From positions 7,812,833-7,876,832 of the forward strand of contig NC_039513.1 in the NCBI RefSeq assembly GCF_003672135.1: DNA of 64,000 nucleotides, read 5' to 3'. This DNA comes from Ooceraea biroi. Taxonomy: Eukaryota; Arthropoda; Insecta; Hymenoptera; Formicidae. The translations under genes were made by a program, and so were the position numbers. This document shows positions 12,821-24,871 of this stretch, one piece after another (position 1 is the first letter of the stretch; each line of letters begins with the position of its first letter). The notes beneath the pieces were generated by a model. The model worked only from the letters and a program-made list of their open reading frames with translations, did not search any database and was not told where the DNA came from.

Positions 12821-13581
12821 CAGGGTGTCCCGGGTTTTAACCGACAAACTGCGGGAGCATATTCTACTAGTGGAAATAAGAAAAAATTCTTATATCGAGT
12901 TTGCTTAGAAATGCTTTATTACAAAGTTATAAACCAATATTGAAAAGAAATATCAGATAAGTAACAACGGAACATAGTGTAGAATTTGGAAGGTCCAAGA
13001 TGTTTATGTTACGTGTATTCACATGTATTCATGTTCACTATGTTGAAACGATTCAGTATGATCGTTACTTTCACAACAGTAGCTGTTAGATTTCAATCGT
13101 CGTGTCAACTAGCAATTACTATCAGAATGCCAAAAGTGTTTTCAAATGAGGAATACACTGATATTCATTTCGTGTACGGATTCTGTGACGGAAATGCACG
13201 AGCTGCCGTACGAGAGTATCAACGTAGATTTCCTAACAGGAGAGTACCAGATAGATTTAAAGCAACGAATTACTAATTCAGTTACTGAGATGCAACAAAA
13301 TTTTCAGGAATGTCGTACCGTAACAAATTCTGCACTACGTCGATGTCTAGCTTGTATCGATGTGCAAGGACAACATTTTGAAATGCGTCACTAAATCATT
13401 GCGTAGATAATTTTTATTTTTGTGAAAAAATCCGTTGTTACTTATCTGATATTTCTTTTCAATATTGGTTTATAACTTTGTAATAAAGCATTTCTAAGCA
13501 AACTCGATATAAGAATTTTTTCTTATTTCCACTAGTAGAATATGCTCCCGCAGTTTGTCGGTTAAAACCCGGGACACCCTG
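12821..13581 (+). mobile_element. Internally deleted DUF4817-type (Tc1/mariner-like) element with 151-bp terminal inverted repeats
   Basis: The ends read CAGGGTGTCCCGGGTTTTAA and its inverse. The left arm (12821-12971) and the right arm (13431-13581) appear identical over 151 bp. TATA flanks both sides, consistent with a TA target duplication. The 459-bp centre holds two remnants of a transposase (see the separate entry). The element is non-autonomous, and the identical arms suggest a recent insertion or gene conversion. Confidence 0.88.
13126..13394 (+). pseudogene. Transposase remnant: DUF4817-like N-terminus fused to the C-terminus
   Basis: From the ATG at 13126, about 42 codons match the helix-turn-helix start (DUF4817) of an insect, especially ant, transposase family. 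The text includes [20 protein letters not shown] and the arginine-rich FPNRRVPD. This frame stops at about 13276. An overlapping second frame (13146-13394) continues with the usual family C-terminus, about 50 residues ending CIDVQGQHFEMRH. The DDE catalytic core, normally some 250 residues, is absent. The deletion junction falls near 13245-13265 and changes frame. The family assignment comes from recall of the motif, not a search. Confidence 0.7.
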
Positions 13582-16500
13582 TATAATATTCATGAAAGCT
13601 GCAATCAAATGTTGTCGCACAGTTAGCAAAGATGTTATCACCAGCGCAATAAAATGGCTCGCGAGTAGTACGAGAGTGGTGCATTATTCCGTGCATGCAC
13701 CAGCTACCATCGATCGAATAATTGCGTCGAGATCAATCGCTGGCAGTCGGTTACTATCCGATAACGCGTACAGAGTGTACACGAGAAATCTAGAATAACG
13801 CAGAACCTGAAATCGCGGATCACCACCGTGCCCGACGTCGCCTGTCTACGTACTTAGATATGTAGATTGCGCACCCCGACACGTGCCATTAATGGCTGAT
13901 GGCCCCGAAACCCTCTCGCGCCATTTTCCACTCTTTCGCGCGCTCCAATATAGAAGGTCGACTTCTTCCGCGCGAAGATGACTTCATCTTCGCGCGATAA
14001 CGATTCGCATTACGCAAATTGTATCGCGCGTCTTCCCGTTTACATCCCCGTGTCCCTTTCTCTCTCTCACTCTCACTCTCTTGCATGATTAACGTGGCAA
14101 CCAAAACATCTCGTTTCGCGCGACGAAACGAATGTCATTCGATTCTTGATTCTCGACTGATTAATTCAAACTGCAGATACTTGATGCGAGTTGCGGAGCT
14201 TGCGAAATCAGCGATTCATATTAAACCTAGGAAATGTACCAATGAGCTCACCATTACGTCAATGCGTCGTTCCTCATGCTTTGGCGTTCGATGTAAAGAT
14301 CCCTTGGCTCCGTGCGAACGACTTGTCGGTCGAATCCGCGTGAGCTCGCACGTCGTGCAGATTCATGATCGGCGCACTCGTTCGCGAATACGGCGCGCTT
14401 CCGAGCGGCGAACGACCGGAAATGGGACGCGCTCGGGATAAACGCTGCTCCAACGAAATCGCGATCACGCGAGATCGCACTTGCCAGTCATATCGAGCGA
14501 CTGCGCTCCAACAAACCGCGCGGCACTACGCTCGTCGCCGTTTCGATGAGCGTGCACTCTCATTCGCGATTTTCCCGAATAGAAATTCCGAGATCCGAAA
14601 TCCCACTCGGTCGGGAATCAAGATGCATTCACTATCGTTGCGACGATCGCTCGCAAAATCTCGAATTGCGACGAGCGTCTCGCGACGTGCGCGTACTCAT
14701 ATCAATGAATCAGCAACGGAACGGAGGGATGCGGGGTACATGTTCTTCTCATTGCACCGAGGGTGCAATTTGGAGAAGACCAGCGGCGTGTACGCACGCG
14801 ACTGCCCGCGCAACATCGGTTCGGCGCACCTCGAAAGTTCGCTTTTAATTTCAGGCTTTTTCGACGTCAACTCGGAGAGCGGGAGCGGCGTGAACGTGAC
14901 GGAGAGCCACGCAAAGAAGAGGGTTGTTGGCACGGCCGGCGGGGTGCGACGCACACGACTCTCCAGCGGCAGTTGACGCGACACTAGAGAAAATCGGAGT
15001 TCGCTTGCCGCCACAGGACTCCGGACGCCTGCGCTCTCCGTTCTCGCCGCCACGAGCCACAGGATTTCGCATAAACAGCATGTCCGCAGCACTGGCATTC
15101 CAAAAGACGAATGTACCACGGCTGGTCGAAAGTTCCTCGCGCGATTCACGCCGTCTTTCTCTCGGGCGGACGGAACGAATTATTCGATCGTCGATCGATA
15201 CTGTTTGCGTCGGTTTGTCTTTCGGGCACGCTGTTTCAACGCGAGGCGAAGCCGACGTTCGACAGCCAAGAACGAGTTTCGGTTTAGACATGTATATCAG
15301 TAAATACAAATTTATTTGCTTGCATCGACGATATGTGTGCATGTGCGTATACATATGTCACTACCAGTTTACTATCATGCGTTATAAAAGATTGATAATC
15401 AAATTGAATGTGTGTACGATGATCGATATTCGCCGCTATGATTTCTTCCATGAAAGATTATTGAGATTCTATGTACGTTTATAGTCGATTAATCTATCGC
15501 GACAACTGTCTGTAGTCTGAAAGCATTAACCAGCTGTAAACGATCGGGATGGTTTACGCTGGCAAGTATATCATTAGTACGTCCCAGGGGTGATTACGAG
15601 CGGCTGGAATAGCTGGCAATAAAAGGAACTTTCGCTTTAATTCGATATAACGTCACGCGCCATTAAGCCTGGCCGTTCTTCATCATTTTATCGCCAAGAA
15701 ACGTCGTGGATACATTCGTCGCGCGAAACGGAGTGACTTCAAACGCCGCTAAAAATTGTTGCTACATGAGCACAATAATCGAATTTTCGGTTACTGTCAG
15801 AGTAAAAACGTTGCGTAATCCTCCGTAAACGCTTTATGAAAACAACGTTTTTGGAGAATGGTACTGTGAGATTTTGCAATTTAATACACGGAGCGTAACG
15901 TGACGTTTGCTTTCGGCCAAAAATTACTTGAATTTAGCTTTCACAGCATAAGAGCGCGATAATCTCGAGACATCCTCTTCGTCGCGCGACATGCACACGG
16001 TTAAATTAGCAAATCGATTAAATATGTTCCTCCATATATGCATAACGCCTTAAGCAAATGTATTATGCAAATGACAACGTGAATTACCTTAAGTATTATT
16101 AGACTCGCCTTTTCTCGCGTTTTCTTCCCCGCCCGAGACTGCTCTAAAGTTTATTACGCGACGTAATCCCTTTTTCTTTTCACGACAAAGTTCGTCTGAC
16201 GTAACACGGAATGATGGTCTCGTTTAAGTTTGCAAAGCGCTACGTCACACAGTGGTTTTAATCGTAGAATTAGCTGTCCTGGCGACTTGGAGCGTTTAAC
16301 AAAAGTCGGAGATGGCCAAGCGGGATCGCGTAAGGCGATCGAAATAACAGAATTATTCTCGTTAACACGTATCCATCAATTACAGAAATTACAAGATTAT
16401 ATTTAAACAAGAATGTAACGCGGTACTTTGCTTATTTCGTTAATGTGCTAATGAATATGCGCGGTCGTGGAAGAGCTCACCGAAGAAGGGGAAACGAGAT

Positions 16501-16861
16501 TTGATGACGACGTTTGAAAAATGAATGAAATGAAATTCTCTTGGCTCTTGTACGTTCATTTGCATCAGAAGCGTTCTCTACCATCAATTATGACTGAAAA
16601 GCAGAGATTCCGATACTTCTTTACCCATCCAATGCACGTCCCGATGCCAAACTGTCTCGGGAGCTGAGAACCTTCCGTTTTTAATGTACATTACTTATCC
16701 GGAGACATTTCTCGTGGAAGGATAATCATAACTGCCGAGCGATACAACACTTTTTCTACGTTACGTGCAGCATAAAAATTTCCCGTGATTTTCTGGAGCG
16801 ATTTATTTGCTCGACCTTAGTAAAAGAAATACGTCATACGGATAATGACTTGAATTCAAGT
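13582..16861. other. Non-coding stretch, CG-rich around 14,000-15,300
   Basis: No gene can be supported. The sub-region 14,000-15,300 is CG-rich, has a CT-repeat tract near 14,056-14,085, and contains overlapping open frames of up to about 200 codons on both strands. Such clusters are common in CG-rich promoter-like DNA and carry no domain signature. The remainder, up to the 3' end of the kinase gene, is AT-richer and featureless to me. Confidence 0.4.
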
Positions 16862-16867
16862 TTTATT
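16862..16867 (-). terminator. Candidate polyadenylation signal of the EcKinase gene
   Basis: AATAAA on the minus strand, about 260 bp beyond the kinase stop codon. It is the first canonical signal I noticed downstream. Confidence 0.4.
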
Positions 16868-17129
16868 AAACACAAAGTCGTCAAGATCGTTAATTCTACA
16901 ATTAAAACCATTATTGCTGTATCTCGAAAAATCATTCTCCGTTTCAATGAAACACTCAAGTTTCCTTGCAAATAACGAATGACATGATTCTCGAAATTTA
17001 CAAGTAGTTACTCTCGGTAACCAAGATCTCTCCCCATCAACGAATTTGTACTCGACGCAATTCCATGTCCTAAAGCGAGTAATAACATAGGACTAATAAC
17101 ACACGTCTACTTATCCTATAATATTCATA

Positions 17130-19696
17130 CTAAATGTTCATCGGTGGACGATCGGGTAAACGATCCTTGATCTCGTGAATAACCTCCAGAAGACGCGCCT
17201 TGTACGACGGCTCCTTTTCACATTGGCAGAGCACGAGTTCCCGTCGTCCGTCTCCGTACATGACGTCCATGAGTCTATCGCTCGTGTCGTTCACAAAATA
17301 TTCTACGGTCGTGTTGCTGGACAGCAACATTATTTGCAGACAATGTGCGGCGTAGACGATCGCCACGTTCCGCACCTCCATGCAACTGTCCCGGAACGTT
17401 GTCCACGGTAAATAGTCCTCCGCGTCGAAACTGTCCTCCGCGAGAAGCTGGGCAAATGAATCGTGATAAATCCGGGCGAAGGCATCGAAATGGAGGTCTC
17501 TGGTGGCTTGATCCGCGGTTAGATACAGACAGAACGTAAAGTCGATCGCCGGAGGGCAGTACGTGTAGAATTGGAAATCTATGAGACGGCAGCCGTTCAG
17601 TTTGCCAGACGGATCGTATCGGAACATTATATTATTCGTCCAGACGTCGCGGTGGCAAATGACGTTCCTGTACTTCTTCGATGGTCCCAGTAATCGTGGC
17701 AACTTCCATGACCACTCGGCGATCCGGCGCTTGACGACAGCCTTCTCGTTGTCGCTGAATCCCTCGATTAAGGGGGGATTCTCATGTAACGAGTCAAAAA
17801 ATTTTTTTGCTTAAATCAACTCTAATACATGTGGAAAATATGTTCCTAAAGTTACAAATCGATATTCGACCTCTACGTATAGTTATAGTCGAGTTTTCGA
17901 CCGCGCGTTGAGTAGGTAGCTGGGAGCGCTCGGAGCGGAGACACGCGTCTCGTCTGTCCTCACTCATACACTCGTACATAACAAACAGCTTCGCAGGTAT
18001 ACGTCTAATGGTTTTCTTTTGTTGTGATATACCTTCGCGTACTTGTATAGCTGAGGCAGGAAATTTTTACGAGAGCTTCAATTCGCGTGTTTGGCGTTTG
18101 GCTCCGAAATATTTATATTGTGGCATCCGAACAGTGGAAATAGCCGCATATATTGCTGCAGGATTATTCAACGAAGGCTATTTCGCCGTTTTAAAAATTA
18201 TGGACACATTAGAACTAAAGATCGGTACCCATTGTAAGGAGTATGCAGACTCGTATGACGCCGCGCGAATACGGCAACAGGAGTGACGAAGCCTCAGTAG
18301 CTCGAAAGAAGCTCGAACTGCTCGCAAAGAACTGAATTTACAACAGCAGCAATTATACGAGGATGCAGAAGGCCTACTATATGGCCCTGGAATCGCCGAT
18401 TAGGACTGTAAGTATTGAAAAGCATTACTTTTTATAACCGAAAACTTTAAACGCGTTTTTCTCGAAATCACTTTTTTCAAACTGGTGTGCAGGATAACTA
18501 AAAAAATATTAGACCGATTGGGCTCTTTCGGGGCTCTACATGTAGACAATTATATTGTTCATCGTATGAACCTCAAAAGCAACAAAAATTTTTAAAGTAA
18601 ATAATGTTTATTTCACAATAACAATGAAAATTTTAATGAAAAAACAGCATTTTTTTTTCAAATGTCGCCATTCTTTTCAATTTGGTTTTTTTTCTTGCTT
18701 CATGAGGTTCAAACGATGCGTAATGATCTATAATTAATAAATATTGTTGAATATTCTGTTTCAGACCATTACAGCGGATGCTAGACTGCACACCGTTTGA
18801 CGCCTGCGACGCTGAAGCCGCTGAAGGCGGCGTCCATACCTATATCTATATATATGTTTTTTTTAACCAAAAAAATATTTTTATATTCTCTTTACATGTA
18901 TTGATGTACTATTAAAGTTTGAGATCCTTTGACTAAATACGTTCTTGAAAAAATATTCCGAAAAATCTGCTTCTTTTTGGCTCTTTACATGAGAATCCCC
19001 CCTTAAATCGAACAGAGTGTAGATGCCGGTAATATCGGAGCTGAGGAATCTCATGGATATTTCGTCCTTGGAGAAGAGCACCTCGTCCAGCAGATGTCCA
19101 TAAAGATCAGGAATGGCCCGACCCTCCAGACGAAGTCGCTCGTCCAGTATCAGGGACTTGGAATGGAGCCTTGAGAGGGTTTTCAGCGTCAAGACGCAGT
19201 GCTCCACGTCGAACGGTATGTATTTGTCCAGCGTGGCGCAACCGCCCAACGATGCGTCCTCCAGGACGATGACGACGTCCCGCTTGCAACAGTAACAGTT
19301 CACCATCCATGCCGGAGACTCGCCTACGCCCATCCGCCGCGCCAAATCCGTGTAGCCGACGATCTCTTTGTTGAACGTGTCGTGTCGTTGCAGAAAGTCG
19401 AACTGCGGTGTCTGAGGCGGCGGAGTTTTCACGAAGAACTGCGGACTTTTCGTGTCATCACCGTCCACCTGCGCAGTAACACAGAGATGATAATACTGAC
19501 CGAGGAAACCCTTTCCCTCGCCGAAGAGGTCCAGTCTCCAGTCGACGAGTCGAAAGTTGCTATCGCCGCCGAGTTTGTGCTTCAATATTTTGTTAACGTC
19601 GTAGTCGCTCAGGAGAGACGTTCCACGATCATTCTGCGCGGTAGTCGTCAATGCGGTCTTGCCGACGTTTATCGTCAGCATGTTGTAGTTGTACAT
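17130..19696 (-). CDS. Ecdysteroid kinase-like (EcKinase/CHK) protein, coding sequence interrupted by a transposon
   Basis: The family (DUF227/CHK-like) phosphorylates small molecules, including ecdysteroids at C-22 in some insects; other members are linked to detoxification. It is a soluble cytoplasmic kinase with a protein-kinase-like fold. The first part runs from ATG 19696 and has a Gly-rich loop (about residues 59-66), the lysine in FFVK (about 90), a Glu in FNKEIVGY (about 111) and the hinge VIVLED (about 142-147). The second part, down to stop 17130-17132, has the catalytic loop CHRDVWTNN and the metal-binding LIDFQ. A 1231-bp TTAA element (17772-19002) splits the gene between FDL and IEGFSD. 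Without it the frame is continuous, giving about 443 residues, normal for the family. If the element is spliced (see the intron entry) the product is 452 residues. If not, the protein ends in the element and lacks the catalytic loop. The substrate cannot be told. Confidence 0.88.
17781..18988 (-). other. Possible intron made from the inserted transposon
   Basis: On the minus strand the first inverted end reads TTCTCAT then GTAAAG, a usable donor at 18988. The other end reads TTTTTTGACTCGTTACATGAG, a short pyrimidine tract and an AG acceptor whose last base is 17781. Joining 19696-18989 to 17780-17130 (708 and 651 nt, both multiples of three) keeps the kinase frame. It replaces FDL-IEG with FDL, nine added residues (RGDSHNPPL) and IEG. 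This is inferred from sequence only; splice strength is moderate. Confidence 0.4.
18008..18403 (+). pseudogene. C-terminal fragment of an insect transposase with an in-frame stop
   Basis: About 131 codons remain. They include ESFNSRVWRLAPKYLYCG, EIAAYIAAGLFNEG and the terminal YEDAEGLLYGPGIAD before TAG at 18401. This matches, from memory, the end of a large transposase family common in ants and aphids that databases often label Mutator-like. A TGA at 18284-18286 interrupts the frame, and the same frame is open on both sides, so it is a point mutation. The catalytic region upstream has been deleted. The fragment marks the surrounding element as a derivative of an autonomous transposon. Confidence 0.65.
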
Positions 19697-19730
19697 TCAA
19701 TCTGCGTTATCTCAACAGTCGTGCACCGCG

Positions 19731-19736
19731 TTTATA
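19731..19736 (-). promoter_or_regulatory. TATA box of the EcKinase gene
   Basis: TATAAA on the minus strand lies 35 bp before the first ATG (19696). A start site at the usual 30 bp would leave a leader of only about 10 nt. The second in-frame ATG (19681), giving a protein five residues shorter, may therefore be the main start. A separate upstream leader exon cannot be excluded. Confidence 0.4.
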
Positions 19737-19741
19737 CCGCG

Positions 19742-22700
19742 CTACGAAGCTGCCAAAATTCGCACGGTCACATGTGAAAAATAGTTGTTTGATTATTTCG
19801 GAGGACTGTAATTGTTCCTTTAGCCTTGCCGACTATAAACATATTTAGTCTATCTCTGTTTGAAGATCTAACCAAATGCGATAAACATTTCGTAATTTGT
19901 ACACGTCATAAATCTGTCCGATGATGACCTTAGCAACGTGAAGAGAAAACGAATCTCGTGATATATGCTGTTCTACAAAAAGAAAAAACAGGAATCATGT
20001 GTAGGTATCTCGCGATAACGCGTCCACATGCCGGAAATTTACTGGCGCGGCTACCGCACCGACACGGTCGGCTCGAGAAAAATGTTGTGGGATGAAGTCG
20101 GAATACTTGCGGGTTCGCGGTATTTATCTTGGGGTGTGCATCGCGCTGCGGCGAACACAGTACAGTCGTTGCGGTGATTATCGGACCGTGGATTTTGCGG
20201 GAATAGGCGAATTTAGAATCGCCGAGGTATCGTGTACCGCGAATGTAATCGACTCGTCGAGTCGACGAACGCGAAATTATATAGTTCTCTGCTAGGCATA
20301 TCGCAAATGAAACTTTAGATTATCATGCGTGCACGCGTGAGTATACTATTGTTAACGATTAATTCGCGCGAAACCGGCACGACCGCTAATTAACGTCAAC
20401 GGCGCGCTAGCTAACCAGGTTTGGCAAAATAGATCTATTAACGTTAATTACGCGTGTTACGCAGCCTAGTAACGAACGCCGCGCTGAGATGAAATCAAAT
20501 CGCACGTAATTTTATTACATCGACGACAGATAATACATGACAGATATCTACGTGCGCTTGCATCGCGACGGGGTGGACGCTAAACGAGAGAACGTAATAA
20601 GGGCATGATCCGAGGCAGAGAAATCGTTAAAGTCCATCGGGCCCTATAAAACAATTCGCAAGAGAAACTCAGCGACCCTCGTAACCGCCAAAATTTATTC
20701 GCCCTTACCGTGAACGTATCTAACTTCACGGAGGCAACTATTAATGGGGTCACACCCTATATAGCCCTTTCGGCTTCGTTACTTTACGGTACCAAAGGTA
20801 ATTCGATTAACTGCGTCCTGAAGCTGGGAACGAACGCGCGGAGACGAGCTCGCTAATATCAATGTGGTGTGGGTATACACACGACAGAGTAACCATTTAA
20901 AATTACTTTTAATAAGGTTTCTGCGGCAGTATTCGTCCACCATGAAGTTAAAGCGTTTTCACTCGACTGTGAAAAGGCGGAAGAATTCAGTGGCGAATGA
21001 GCGTTTCTAACTGCCGTTGGCAAATGCAAGTCTTTGTGTTAACGTAAGAGATTGTAAGAATTGTCGCAACAACGAGAACTGTAATTTTAAAAAATTATAT
21101 TACTTTTCTTTCGCTCTTTGCCTGTCTCGAAGAATTACACATTACATTATATAAATAAATGATGACAGAAAATAGTATCGTGAGGAACCTTTAATTGCTA
21201 ACCGTCACGCAGTGCCACTGGCGAGGCTGTCGGCACTCTTCTTTTTTCCTACGGACGAGGACATTACGCCGAGCCCAGCAGAACTGGAATTCTCATTAAT
21301 TGACGCGGTACTAATTAGACTTTTAATTAACGAGGCGGAAATAAACAACGCTTTGCGAACATATGTTACGTTACCTCTCACGTATCTCTAGCGATTTAAC
21401 TACCGAGCGTGGAAGCGTAGACAGTGTCTACGCCCACATTAATGCACATAAATTTGCACACAATCTCATGCGGCGATTAGCAATTCGTCGAGAGCTACGA
21501 ATGTCATAATAAGTGCCACTCGTTTCCGCCTTTAACGCGACATGAAAATTTGGCTAACGCTACAATTTCCCAAAGTCAGTCTCTTTTTGATTGATTTAAT
21601 TCGTAACATCTTCAAGTTGCAATGTCATGTGCTTTAGTGTAAAAGAAAGGTAGCTCGATCGCTCCGCATGTTTATAAATTTAGCGACATGCGTCCTCCCT
21701 TCCGGTTATACTCCCGTCTATATAAAAACCTTGTACGTCATGTAAAACTTATATCATTCTAACGATACAAGTGTCTATTATTTATTCGATTATCTCGTGT
21801 CCTTCACGTATTCTATTCTTATATACGCAGGCCTACAATCAACCCAGTTAAGAAAATGCTCGTCTTAAAATATGCACGAGCCGTCTCAGACAATTGTCGT
21901 TCCGCTGCAATAAAACGATGCCAGGTGGTACCTCCTCGTTACGTAATACGACGTAATGCCTTTGGCATTTGAATATCGAAGGATACGATGATTATCCGTA
22001 CATCGTACCGACGAGGGAGGCGACATAAATCCGCGGGTGTTACTCTCGCGACGTGTATAAAAGGCGGTAAAGAAAAATTTCTTTTTGACAAACGTCGCCA
22101 ACTAAAGTCGGCACTTTCCGAGTCTCGGGTGGTCTCGGGTTTCGTGGATCCCGCGACGTTTCGCATGAAACTCGATGCCAAGTTGCGAGACGAGGGCGGA
22201 AATTTATACGTGTCTGTATACGCGTACTCTCTCTCCGTGGCGTTTCCTTTTGAGTATTCGGAAGTAAAGCAATCCCGGTATCAACCTTGCTTCCGCGCGA
22301 CATCTTACGCCGGAGAAAACAGAAACGCTCGGGAAATGCGAGGGATGTCCACGAATCGCTTTGAGCAACGCAAGATAGAACCGTTCGCTCGGAGACAAGA
22401 GAAATGCATTCGAGTCTTGTGTGGGAATCGCTAAAAAGTGTTGAAATTCAAATCACCAGTTGCTCAAGATGCAAACGTTGTTGCGTGCTATTGATTCTGG
22501 TGCTTGATGGTCATGTATCGATCTGCTATCAACTGCGATCAAGATAAGCTTGAAGTATTAGATACGAAATTTGTAATCACGCTTAATGGAAAAATATCGT
22601 CCACGTACGAAAATTACGATAGCTACGCAAACTCGTAAGGGCATCGAACCTAAACTAGCCGATCGATGCGCACGACTAAGTCTTGAAAGCAACTTTATGT

Positions 22701-24583
22701 GCCAGTATCCACACTTCATCTTTATGTACATAGGATCCGTGGCATTGGTGTATCCGTGAAATAAATCCCGTAGCAAGCCTGTGGTGCGCTCCGATAATAG
22801 CAAATGAAAGCTCGAGAAAGGCGAACATGTTGCATCGAGAGCTAAAACTATTTTGCGCGAAGAGAATCCGCGATACGCGGTGCTTTTACGACATGCCGTG
22901 TTATGAAAAAGGACAAAATTTGCAATTCCAGATCCTAAAATGTCAGATAAAATGTAGCGGCAGGAAACACTTGCGACAAGGTTTATAACGTTGCGAGAAG
23001 ATGTATAAATCAAACACGAGAGTAACATATTTTTTTTTAATTTGTGCGTTTTCTAAGATTAAAAAGATCACACGTATGCAATTTGGGTTCGATTCAAATA
23101 GCATAAATATCATACGTGCGATTCCCTCGGTGAGATAAAAAAACATTGTGCGTGTACATATCGTGTTGCAATCGCAATCGAATGATTCATTAATCAAAAG
23201 TTGCGCTGCGCGTTGTGAACTATAAATCGGAAGGCACACAGTTTACGGCGCTGTACTTCCACTTTACCTGTTCTCTGCGACCTCGCATAAATCCTATATA
23301 TTGTCAATATCGTTACGCGCTTACACCCGACGTTTGAAAACACACGCGCCACGGCGCGTTAATATTAATTAGCAATTGCATTGGCATTCCCGGTGCTATG
23401 TGCGAAATGCTCATTTGTCGTGACCCGCTCTGATTCTAGTCAGCCGTTGGCGCAACATCGGGTGGAACGCGCGCATGAAACTCTCTCCCCCTCCCACTCC
23501 CCAAAAAAAGAAAATTCCCTGCAAAATAGATAAAATAGAGTTCCCGTGAATTTGAAAAACGCGAAACAATCGCGTACCGCAGCGTTTCCGCTCGGACGAT
23601 ATCAATTAGACGCTATCAATTCGACAGCAACATTTGCAAAAAGGGGGAAAAAATAGAAAAAAAGAAACGCAACAACAGAAAAATAAATCAAACACGCGAA
23701 ACTCTTTTTTTCTTTATGGACAGATTGTAATCATCGATTTTTCTACATCTGACTGAATTCTTGCGCACAGATGTGGATGGACGGACACCGCCGCGGCCGT
23801 TCGCCGGAAGCGTAGGTGTTCCAGCCTGCCGCTGTATCAGGGCGTCAGATTGAGACCGTGCCGGCTATAGAAATCTCTGGTCTTGCTCGATCGAGCGAAT
23901 CTCGTGTCGGGATAATCGATTTGGGCTCTATTCGGTCGACCGTACCAGTGATTAGCAGTCATTGGCACGACGTGACGTTTGTTCTCCTCGTGTATCTCCG
24001 CCCAGATCAGACTCGGCTTCGTGCGATCGCACCGCGGTTTACTCCGATCGATGGGAGTTACGTCGTGCGAACGATCGTACGCCGATCCCGCGTCAGCGAT
24101 TCTCCTCTCCCGCTTGCGATTGTCGAAGTACGTCGTCGAGTATCGCTCGGTCGACGGTTCCGCCTTAAATTTATCGCTTTGCCGATACAAGCTGTCCCAC
24201 AAACTTTTGATCGTTGTTTCCAGTGTGATTTGGATTTGCCGATTGTCACCGCGTCCGCGAGTCTTTTCGCGAGCGCCCTTAACTTGCCTTCGTGTTTAAA
24301 TTTAATAAAACTTATCGCGGTCAAAATGTAAAAAGAAAAATTACGAACGATTTGAGGACGATTAAGTAATTAAGCATTCATAATCTTCCTTTCAAGATGT
24401 CTGCCGTAAGTCCGTCGAGATTAAAAAAATAGCGGACATGCGCTTTCGTAACCTAACGAAACAACGATCGGCGTCGGAAATATTGTAGCAACTTTGCATC
24501 CTGCGCCACTGCGTGAAGACGAAAAAGTCACGATGTTGCACAAAAGCGTCAGAAAAGACGACAGGATCGAGAAATAGTAATTG
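19742..24583. other. Non-coding stretch, no gene recognised
   Basis: This stretch contains only short overlapping open frames. A CG-rich patch lies around 23,790-24,250 with several 60-170 codon frames on both strands, none with a recognisable motif. I see no dispersed repeat or RNA gene. Confidence 0.5.
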
Positions 24584-24871
24584 CCCAGCAAACACAAAAT
24601 ATAACTATTATATAACACAGAAGTAACACGTAATATAACAACTGTTATATGTTATTAATGTTGAGGGTGCATAATTTACTTTGTAACTGCAATATAACTG
24701 CGTTATAAAACTGTTATATTGCTCTGTTATACATTGGTTATAATAATATAACTGAAATATGCGATATTATATAACCGTAATATTTGCATATTATGTCTAT
24801 GTTATATATCATTTTTAACATTCAGATGTCGAGTTGTCCGGTAGATGGCTTCGTCTCTCGCATGCAAAATA

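Larger units (their letters stand above)
17772..19002 (+). mobile_element. TTAA-flanked DNA transposon (Kolobok-like or piggyBac-like) inside the kinase gene
   Basis: TTAA occurs directly at both borders (17768-17771 and 19003-19006). The ends are inverted repeats: GGGGGGATTCTCATGTAA on the left, its inverse on the right, and a weaker match beyond. TTAA target sites are typical of both the piggyBac and Kolobok superfamilies. The purine-start termini and the transposase remnant favour Kolobok, but this is inference. The element is non-autonomous: only the transposase C-terminus remains, and the rest is AT-rich filler. It lies antisense to the host gene. The same G6-start, TTAA-flanked ends occur on the fold-back elements at 33254 and 41817, so the three may have used one transposase source. 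Confidence 0.85.

Noticed and set aside
14365..14976. Plus-strand 203-codon frame, and a 167-codon frame opposite (14851-15354)
   Set aside because: Both are Arg/Ser-rich, overlap each other on opposite strands, and show no motif. They are typical chance frames in CG-rich DNA.
16308..16345. GGAGATGGCCAAGCGGGATC resembles the 5' half of a tRNA-Ser or tRNA-Leu
   Set aside because: No anticodon arm, variable arm or B box follows at the required distance, so it is not a tRNA gene.
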